Shown here: positions 63,021 through 64,000 of the stretch, one piece after another | How positions within the stretch are numbered: position 1 is the stretch's first letter | Layout of the letters: every line of letters starts with the position of its first letter | Assembly (NCBI GenBank): GCA_945887955.1 | Contig: CAMCZO010000003.1 | Span: 26,992-90,991 of the forward strand | From: Chitinophaga pinensis | Lineage (GTDB): Bacteria; Bacteroidota; Bacteroidia; B-17B0; Aurantibacillaceae | Direction: 5' to 3' | Length of the DNA: 64,000 bases | Program-made: the position numbers and the translations under genes | Notes under the pieces: model-generated | The model's database searches: none | Seen by the model: only the letters and a program-made list of their open reading frames with translations | Told to the model about the DNA's origin: nothing

Positions 63021-63356
63021 TTATAATAATTCAATTTCAAATGTCATACTAGATTCATTTGACTTAAACCTACCTTTGAATCTAACATCAATTTTTCTGA
63101 ATGGACCATTAAAAGGCTCATCAAAATCTTTTGCTAATTTAATAGCATCAAATTCAACAATTTGATTTGAGTATGTCTTAGAAATTGGAATTGAGAAAAT
63201 TGCCTCGGAAGGTCCATACATCCAATTAAGCAGCAAATTAGGACAATCTTTTGAATTTGAATATTTGACATTAGATACTATCACTGATTTAAAATCACTT
63301 TCCTCGTCAAAGCATTTTCGAAAGTTTGTATTAGTAAGAGTAATTTTATGTTTCAT
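63021..63356 (-). CDS. small protein of unknown function
   Basis: 111 residues with no signal peptide or membrane helix, predicted mostly beta. MKHKITLTNTNFRKCF opens it; LLNWMYGPSEAIFSIPI, a basic KGRFKSNESS and a terminal strand FEIELL follow. It resembles no family I recognise; a small immunity-type or cassette protein would be possible. It reads toward the IS, whose end is 23 bases past its stop, and may have been next to the GYF_2 gene before the element inserted. Confidence 0.6.
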   Translation of the reverse strand: MKHKITLTNTNFRKCFDEESDFKSVIVSNVKYSNSKDCPNLLLNWMYGPSEAIFSIPISKTYSNQIVEFDAIKLAKDFDEPFNGPFRKIDVRFKGRFKSNESSMTFEIELL

Positions 63357-63586
63357 TGTTATTACATGTTTTTATTTAAGCCCCAGTAAGATAACTTACC
63401 TATAACTTTTATGTATGCGATAAAAACCTTCGCATATACAACCAATTTTGGATAGATTGGCGAAGGATTGTTTCGGATATCTAATTTATATTTTATTTAG
63501 ATAATAACAAGCTTGGTTATTACATATGTAACTAATCTTAATAATTTAATAGAAAAATTTTGTACCTGATAGTTTAAAAATAAATA

Positions 63587-63609
63587 AACCCCCAGTTAAA
63601 CTGAGGGTT
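63587..63609 (-). terminator. terminator-like hairpin reading leftward
   Basis: AACCCCCAG (63587-63595) and CTGAGGGTT (63601-63609) form a 9-bp stem with one mismatch and a 5-base loop; on the - strand it is followed by T-rich GTTTATTTATTTTT. It would end a leftward transcript coming from beyond 63610. Confidence 0.55.
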
Positions 63610-63818
63610 GATAAGTTTTATTTCTGAGCCATTAATATTTAATTCTCTGTAAAAGTTATTTCCGATTCCTGCTTGCACGAAGGTTGTCATTCCGAACTTT
63701 TAATAGTGGTAGGAATCAAACTCTTCAACTAAACTAAAAAAAGGAGCCGTCGCCTTTTTGAAATACCATTATTATCAGTCACTTTACATAATTCAAAGGG
63801 AGTTCCACTTATTTCAAA

Positions 63819-63971
63819 CTAATATCTCAATATTTTGCCAAAGCCGAACCCTGAATACAGACTGTATATTACTGTCTGACCACTTTTTATATCGGTAGGT
63901 CTATTGTCCAATCCATATATAATTTCTGTTTTTTCTTTAAACGCTAGGGATGAAATCTTTAGGCAAAACAT
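63819..63971 (-). CDS. possible 50-residue small protein or gene fragment
   Basis: The - strand frame starts at ATG 63971-63969, just after an in-frame TAA, and stops at TAG 63821-63819. It encodes IIYGLDNRPTDIKSG and SLYSGFGFGKILRY, a reasonable amino-acid mix with no match I know. Nothing supports expression. It may be a remnant. Confidence 0.22.
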   Translation of the reverse strand: MFCLKISSLAFKEKTEIIYGLDNRPTDIKSGQTVIYSLYSGFGFGKILRY

Positions 63972-64000
63972 TTGTTATTTATTCTAGCCGATTAACATAT

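Larger units (their letters stand above)
63357..64000. other. 644-base tail without a confident gene
   Basis: Only short reading frames are present. On the - strand 63819-63971 encodes 50 residues (starting MFCLKISSLAFKEKTEIIYGL) and a second frame of about 40 codons runs into a hairpin near 63600. The first looks protein-like (EIIYGLDNRPTDIKSGQTV), and its frame stays in a sensible composition for some codons past its stop, so it may be debris of a longer gene. No tRNA, CRISPR or repeat was seen. Confidence 0.5.

Noticed and set aside
1-64000. CRISPR array or phage/defence island
   Set aside because: No regularly spaced direct repeats, Cas-like, restriction, toxin-antitoxin or phage structural genes were found. 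Repeats seen are the IS ends, one GC-rich palindrome and simple tracts.

Overview
This window comes from a low-GC member of the Bacteroidota. The evidence is C-terminal type IX secretion (Por) sorting domains on several secreted proteins, a CarboxypepD_reg/TonB-dependent outer-membrane receptor, promoters resembling the Bacteroidota TTG / TAnnTTTG consensus, weak Shine-Dalgarno sequences, and very AT-rich spacers. I cannot name the genus.

Positions 1-42180 hold one very large surface-polysaccharide island. All genes lie on the + strand, many coupled by ATGA, TAATG or short overlaps. From left to right it contains: the end of a fused ABC exporter, possibly a PglK/MsbA-like flippase; a SAM-methyltransferase-like protein, WecB and a GT4 glycosyltransferase; a first dehydrogenase/acetyltransferase/aminotransferase sugar set (4586-7184); and an ACP-dependent acyl-group module with a methyltransferase, a MaoC-SDR fusion, an FkbH-like enzyme, an ACP and a GNAT (8468-13163). 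Next come a GtrB-like glycosyltransferase, an epimerase, a third aminotransferase and a large membrane protein. The nonulosonic-acid block (17937-28350) follows, with a PseB-like dehydratase, two different NeuB-family synthases, a CMP-sugar synthetase, a class III aminotransferase, PseG, GNATs and a PIG-L deacetylase. After it lie WbqC, an asparagine synthase and a WbpG/PseA-type amidotransferase; a GDP-sugar pair resembling ColC/ColD (32188-34289); a decayed acyltransferase-3 gene; a second dehydrogenase/acetyltransferase/aminotransferase set (36001-38636); two glycosyltransferases; and a Wzy/O-antigen-ligase-like membrane protein. Together they look able to build a glycan with several rare amino sugars, at least one pseudaminic-type nonulosonate, and an unusual ACP-borne acyl decoration. 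The priming transferase, UDP-sugar 6-dehydrogenase and GDP-mannose 4,6-dehydratase are not in the window.

Positions 42177-59540 are mostly housekeeping: TerC, QueG, a membrane protein, a TonB-dependent receptor, a DUF3820 protein, DbpA-like helicase, tandem UspA, a secreted PKD/Ig-like protein, PepD, PntA/PntB and a secreted DUF1028 protein.

Positions 59680-64000 are accessory: a secreted polysaccharide-lyase-like protein, a GC-rich inverted repeat that encodes the end of a GYF_2 membrane protein, a complete IS3-family element (1317 bp, recognisable inverted repeats, apparent -1 frameshift site), a small orphan gene, and a tail with no confident gene.

The strongest candidates for undescribed biology are the double-NeuB nonulosonate block with its class III aminotransferase, the FkbH/ACP module inside a polysaccharide locus, and a G10 tract inside pseG that could switch the glycan on and off. 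All functional calls come from motif recognition by eye; no database search was run.
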